NCBI GenBank assembly: GCA_002085285.1
Contig: NATK01000042.1
Location: forward strand, 1-9,135
Length of the DNA: 9,135 nucleotides
Source of the DNA: Candidatus Latescibacteria bacterium 4484_7
GTDB taxonomy: Bacteria; Krumholzibacteriota; Krumholzibacteriia; Krumholzibacteriales; Krumholzibacteriaceae
Direction: 5' to 3'
Under the pieces are notes generated by a model that ran no database searches, had not been told where the DNA came from, and saw only the letters and a list, made by a program, of their open reading frames with translations. Both the position numbers and the translations under genes were made by a program. Every line of letters begins with the position of its first letter. Position 1 is the stretch's first letter. Below are positions 6,190 to 9,135 of this stretch, piece by piece.

Positions 6190-6219
6190 TTGCATTCAAT
6201 GGGCTATTTCAATTATGAT
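6190..6219 (+). promoter_or_regulatory. Weak promoter candidate for the histidine kinase gene
   Basis: TATGAT (6214-6219) is a five-of-six -10 box. The best -35 at 18 bases is only TTGCAT (6190-6195). Transcription would start near 6226, leaving just enough leader for the GGGGGA (6230-6235) ribosome-binding site. Confidence 0.25.
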
Positions 6220-6241
6220 TGGCTGAAACGGGGGATGAGTG

Positions 6242-7930
6242 ATGTTCAACGAGAAAAAAGAAGAGCCTTTCGTTAACTGCTGGGAATATCTCGGTTGTGA
6301 CAAAAGGGATTGTTCAGCCTACGGGGTGACAAAGGCGCCTTGCTGGGAAATAACGGGGAATCGCTGCGGCGACGAGGTGTTCCCGCGATTCGAAGAGAAA
6401 CTCATCCACTGCTGTTTTAAGTGCCCATACTTCAAGAAGGTCAAGGAGAGGGTCAAGGGGCGAAGGTGGGTCGATATCACCCTTCTCGAGACACTCGAGG
6501 ATGCCCTGGTTAGATCATCGAAATACTCAAAGAAAGTGGAAGACCTCTACATGGAGGTTATAAGGCGAAGCAAGCTGATGAATCTCCTTTCCGAGGTGAG
6601 CAAGATCATCGCGAGGCTCGAGCATGAGGAGGACATCATTCTTGCTATTCTCACCGTAATAACGGCGAAGCAGGGACTCGGATTCAATCGGGGATTCGTT
6701 TTTCTGAAAGGCCCCGAGTACGATATGATTCGAGGCAAATATGCTCTTGGGCCCTCATCTCTCGAAGAGGCTCAGAGCATATGGAAGATCCTCGAGAAGG
6801 ATGAAACGATTTCTCTCGAAAAGCTTGTCAGCAAAGGGCAGAAGCTCATGTACCTCAAAAACAGTCCCCTGACACGCATAACGGGCAGGTTGTCAATAGC
6901 GTTGGATGAGCCGGACAGCCTGCTCATAAAGGGGATGGAGGAAGTGAGATTCCTCGAAGCCAAGGATCTCAAGTCGGAGAGCGATCGAAAGATTGCGAAT
7001 GTGCTGGGGCTCGAGAAGTTCTGCGTTTGCCCGATCGCATCGGCAGAGGACCATCTTGGATTCATCATTGTCGACAATATCTTCACCGGTCAGGAGATCA
7101 CTCCCGAAGATGCGCATCTACTCGAGATGATCGTAGAGCATGCAACCACCTCTTTGAGAGCGGCTCAACTCAAGGAATCGCTCAAGAAGAACATCGAGAG
7201 CCTCAAGGCAAACTACCGGAAGCTCAAAATGTACGAGGAGAGGATAATGAAGGCGGAAAGGCTCGCCATATCGGGCGAGCTCACATCGTCTATCATTCAC
7301 GAGATAAAGAATCCGCTTGTTGCGATCGGCGGGTTTGCGAGAAATCTCCTGCAATCGACCAGCGTGAGTTGTGCGGACAGGGAGAAGATAGAGATAATTG
7401 CCAACGAGGCGTTCAGATTGGAGAGCTACCTTAACGGTCTTCAGAGCAAGGTCACCGAGCTGAAGCTCGAGGAGGCCGATGTCAACCAGGTGCTCGAAGA
7501 CAACTGCAACCTCCTCACCGCAGAGCTGAAGGGCAAGAACATCCAGCTGATAAAAGACTTTTCGTACGATCTTCCATTATGCAAGCTGGATCAGGTCAAG
7601 ATTCACGAGGTGTTCCTCAATCTCCTTCAGAATGCCGTTGATGCAGTAGAGAGAGACGGCACGATACGAGTAAAGACTTGGAGCGATTCGGAGAATGTCT
7701 ATGTCGAGATATCGGACAGCGGCAAGGGGATACCCCGTCACCAGATAGACAAGATCTTTACACCTTTCTTTACGACCAAGGAAGAGGGATCGGGGCTTGG
7801 ACTTGCATTTGCACATAAAATTGTAAAGGATCACAAGGGCAATATCAGCGTTTCAAGCACTGAGGGTAAAGGGACGACATTCACCGTTACCTTTCCCGCA
7901 TCAAGGGTCTCGAGCAAAGCAGAGAAATGA
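6242..7930 (+). CDS. Soluble sensor histidine kinase with two-CW Cys-rich N-terminus and GAF-like domain
   Basis: This kinase autophosphorylates on His and should pass the phosphate to a response regulator, but none is encoded nearby. Numbering from ATG 6242 (562 residues): residues 12-62 carry C13, C19, C24, C34, C42, C57, C58 and C61, with NCWEYLGC and APCWEITGNRC. This is the two-CW arrangement, which may bind a metal or an iron-sulfur cluster. About 105-308 is a GAF-like sensor region. A coiled linker (about 308-340) leads to the dimerisation helix with phospho-acceptor H353 in SSIIHEIKNPL. The ATPase domain has the N box (EVFLNLLQNAVDAV, about 456-469), G1 (ISDSGKGIP), F box (FTPFFTTK) and G2 (GSGLGLAFAHKIV). 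No membrane segment is present, so it should sense a cytoplasmic signal. GTG 6239 is an alternative start, but ATG 6242 is better spaced from GGGGGA. The gene is transcribed alone. Confidence 0.93.
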   Translation: MFNEKKEEPFVNCWEYLGCDKRDCSAYGVTKAPCWEITGNRCGDEVFPRFEEKLIHCCFKCPYFKKVKERVKGRRWVDITLLETLEDALVRSSKYSKKVEDLYMEVIRRSKLMNLLSEVSKIIARLEHEEDIILAILTVITAKQGLGFNRGFVFLKGPEYDMIRGKYALGPSSLEEAQSIWKILEKDETISLEKLVSKGQKLMYLKNSPLTRITGRLSIALDEPDSLLIKGMEEVRFLEAKDLKSESDRKIANVLGLEKFCVCPIASAEDHLGFIIVDNIFTGQEITPEDAHLLEMIVEHATTSLRAAQLKESLKKNIESLKANYRKLKMYEERIMKAERLAISGELTSSIIHEIKNPLVAIGGFARNLLQSTSVSCADREKIEIIANEAFRLESYLNGLQSKVTELKLEEADVNQVLEDNCNLLTAELKGKNIQLIKDFSYDLPLCKLDQVKIHEVFLNLLQNAVDAVERDGTIRVKTWSDSENVYVEISDSGKGIPRHQIDKIFTPFFTTKEEGSGLGLAFAHKIVKDHKGNISVSSTEGKGTTFTVTFPASRVSSKAEK

Positions 7931-8010
7931 TCCTGGGCGGCTCGTGGCTGGAATTAGGCATTCGGGCATTTTGATCGTCTGCATCGAAGCCATCTTTCCC
8001 ATGAACTCGA

Positions 8011-8037
8011 TTGACAATTGCAGCTAATTGGTATAAT
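8011..8037 (+). promoter_or_regulatory. Near-consensus sigma-70 promoter with extended -10 upstream of cobO
   Basis: TTGACA (8011-8016) and TATAAT (8032-8037) are both perfect, and TG at 8029-8030 makes an extended -10 (TGgTATAAT). The spacer is only 15 bases, two short of optimal, and the extended -10 could offset this. Transcription would start near 8044, giving a leader of about 55 bases to ATG 8099. That is too short for a cobalamin riboswitch. Confidence 0.75.
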
Positions 8038-8098
8038 CTAACAAATCTTATTGTCGCTCATCGTCGATAAGTTACTGCTCATGTCGAAGGAGTATAGA

Positions 8099-8623
8099 AT
8101 GAGAGGAAACAAAGGGCTCGTTCAGGTTTACACGGGCAACGGAAAGGGCAAGACGACCGCCGCTATCGGAGCTGCTGTAAGGGCTGCAGGGCACGGGTGG
8201 AGGATCGTCATCATCCAGTTCATGAAGGGCAGGGATTACGGCGAACTCAAGTCATTGAGTGGCATGGAACAGATTACGATTGAGCAGCACGGGAGGGACG
8301 AGTTCGTCGATCCGAAAAACCCCGCGGCGGTGGACATAGAGCTTGCCGAAAGGGGGTGGGCGAGAGCCAAGGAAATCGCATCAAGCGGCGATGTCGATAT
8401 GATCATTCTGGATGAGATCAACGTCGCCCTGTCGTTCAAACTGCTATCGCTCGATGAAGTAAAGGAATTCATCGTGAACAAGCCCTCTGAGTTGGATGTT
8501 ATTCTGACAGGTCGATATGCGGCAGACGAGATAATTGAGCTTGCCGATACGGTGACCGAGATGAAAGAGATCAAGCACCACTACAACAGCGGTGTAAAGG
8601 CAAGAGAAGGCATTGAGTATTAG
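8099..8623 (+). CDS. cobO: Cob(I)alamin (corrinoid) adenosyltransferase, CobO/BtuR type
   Basis: The enzyme transfers the adenosyl group of ATP to Co(I) corrinoids to make adenosylcobalamin in the cytoplasm. The 174-residue product opens with KGLVQVYTGNGKGKTTAAIG, where residues 13-20 are the Walker A loop typical of CobA/CobO/BtuR proteins. It continues with VIIQFMKG, the Walker B-like MIILDEIN (101-108), VILTGRYAADEIIELADTVTEM, and the family-ending KHHYNSGVKAREGIEY. Length is close to the usual 170-200. The frame is open back to a TTG at 8051, but that would begin about 7 bases after the predicted transcription start with no ribosome-binding site. ATG 8099 has AAGGAG (8087-8092) at 6 bases and gives the expected N-terminus. 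meaB begins about 80 bases downstream. The pair suggests cofactor supply to a cobalamin-dependent mutase. Confidence 0.95.
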   Translation: MRGNKGLVQVYTGNGKGKTTAAIGAAVRAAGHGWRIVIIQFMKGRDYGELKSLSGMEQITIEQHGRDEFVDPKNPAAVDIELAERGWARAKEIASSGDVDMIILDEINVALSFKLLSLDEVKEFIVNKPSELDVILTGRYAADEIIELADTVTEMKEIKHHYNSGVKAREGIEY

Positions 8624-8703
8624 GTTCGCAGAATTCTCGTTTGCCTCTTTGCCCTCGTATTTGTTAATTAGATTTATTAGTCGATGTTGTTGGATGAGGC
8701 GTG

Positions 8704-9135
8704 GTGCTGCACGAAGATAACAAAGAAGAACAAGAGGAAATCGTATTGACAGGTCGATTTGATGTGGACGGATTGCTTGAGAGATTTTTTGATGGGAACA
8801 CTGCGGCTGCAGCGCGTCTCATATCTATCGTCGAGAATGACAGCGAGAACTCGCAGAAGGTTCTTGATGCGGTATTCCCGAAGGTGAGGGGAGCGTACAA
8901 GATCGGATTCACGGGGCCGCCGGGCGCTGGAAAGAGCACTCTCGTGTCGAGGCTTGCAAGGATCTTTCGCCAGGAGGGAAGGGCGATAGGTGTGATAGCG
9001 GTTGATCCGACGAGCCCATTCAGCGGCGGAGCATTGTTAGGTGACAGGATAAGGATGCAAAAACTTACTGAGGACCCTGAGATATTCGTCCGCAGCCTTG
9101 CAACAAGGGGAAGTCTCGGAGGTATCTCGAGATGC
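8704..9135 (+). CDS. meaB: MeaB/ArgK-type G-protein chaperone of methylmalonyl-CoA mutase, 3' truncated by window end
   Basis: MeaB proteins are P-loop GTPases that gate delivery of adenosylcobalamin to methylmalonyl-CoA mutase and protect it from inactivation. The older name is LAO/AO transport ATPase ArgK. The visible 144 codons contain the N-terminal helical region with ARLISIVEND, the Walker A loop GFTGPPGAGKSTL (about 68-80), and the family signatures AVDPTSPFSGGALLGDRIRM and FVRSLATRGSLGGIS. The family is usually about 310-340 residues, so more than half lies beyond the window. The start is uncertain. A stop closes the frame at 8695-8697. GTG 8704 has only GAGG four bases away, while TTG 8746 has GAGG (8734-8737) at 8 bases and would remove 14 residues. 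GTG 8701 is also possible. Mutase or epimerase genes may follow. Confidence 0.92.
   Translation, partial: MLHEDNKEEQEEIVLTGRFDVDGLLERFFDGNTAAAARLISIVENDSENSQKVLDAVFPKVRGAYKIGFTGPPGAGKSTLVSRLARIFRQEGRAIGVIAVDPTSPFSGGALLGDRIRMQKLTEDPEIFVRSLATRGSLGGISRC

Larger units (their letters stand above)
5930..6241. other. 312-base intergenic stretch holding an inverted repeat, a REP-like element and direct repeats
   Basis: No gene is supported here. An 80-codon frame at 5984-6226 runs across the repeat element and has no family features. The stretch contains an interrupted inverted repeat (5988-6028), a 14-base direct repeat pair (6091-6104 and 6172-6185) enclosing REP-like copy 2, and a weak promoter candidate next to the kinase gene. 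No hairpin followed by a T-run is seen after the lamin-tail gene. Confidence 0.7.

Noticed and set aside
5984..6226. 80-codon plus-strand frame between the lamin-tail and kinase genes
   Set aside because: It runs through the REP-like element and both direct repeats, has no good ribosome-binding site and resembles no protein family.
7931..8098. Cobalamin riboswitch upstream of cobO
   Set aside because: The predicted leader is about 55 bases, too short for the aptamer, and no B12-box-like sequence was seen.
8051..8098. N-terminal extension of cobO from TTG 8051
   Set aside because: It would start about 7 bases after the predicted transcription start without a ribosome-binding site, whereas ATG 8099 has AAGGAG at 6 bases and the normal family N-terminus.

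Overview
The window looks like ordinary chromosome from a mesophilic bacterium of about 50% GC, probably a poorly cultured lineage. It encodes a GatCAB amidotransferase, an ECF sigma/anti-sigma pair, a DUF6249-like membrane protein, a secreted lamin-tail protein, a two-CW histidine kinase and a cobO-meaB pair. Several genes use TTG starts behind good Shine-Dalgarno sequences, Arg is often AGG/AGA, and L-E is often CTCGAG. I cannot assign a phylum from this alone. No phage, CRISPR, tRNA or rRNA is visible.

Layout, left to right. Bases 1-3318 (+) hold gatC (5' truncated), gatA and gatB, the tRNA-dependent amidotransferase used to make Gln-tRNA(Gln) and/or Asn-tRNA(Asn). Bases 3404-4488 (-) converge on gatB and hold an anti-sigma factor with an N-terminal zinc-binding motif and two membrane segments, preceded by its ECF sigma factor. 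Reading divergently (+) is a three-TM protein at 4687-5067. The region between the sigma gene and this gene contains two back-to-back promoter-like sequences of identical design, TTCTTGAAAC-N16-TGTC. One faces the sigma operon and one faces the membrane-protein gene. This suggests an autoregulated ECF switch whose first target is the divergent gene.

Bases 5068-6241 contain one gene, a secreted lamin-tail-domain protein with a perfect EF-hand/dockerin-like calcium loop. It lies between two copies of a REP-like imperfect palindrome (5095-5159 and 6105-6170; 39 of 43 core bases identical, same orientation). The inner stem of this repeat covaries between copies. The second copy is bracketed by a 14-bp perfect direct repeat.

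Bases 6242-7930 (+) encode a soluble orphan histidine kinase with a Cys-rich two-CW N-terminus, a GAF-like region and a complete kinase core. From 8011 a near-consensus promoter (TTGACA, TGgTATAAT) drives cobO, the corrinoid adenosyltransferase. After it comes the start of meaB, a G-protein chaperone of adenosylcobalamin-dependent mutases, cut by the window end. These two genes together point to supply of adenosylcobalamin to a methylmalonyl-CoA-type mutase, probably encoded just beyond the window.

The most interesting items are the paired ECF promoters, the covarying REP-like elements with the flanking duplication, and the two-CW kinase. I saw no gene cluster that I would call a wholly new system.
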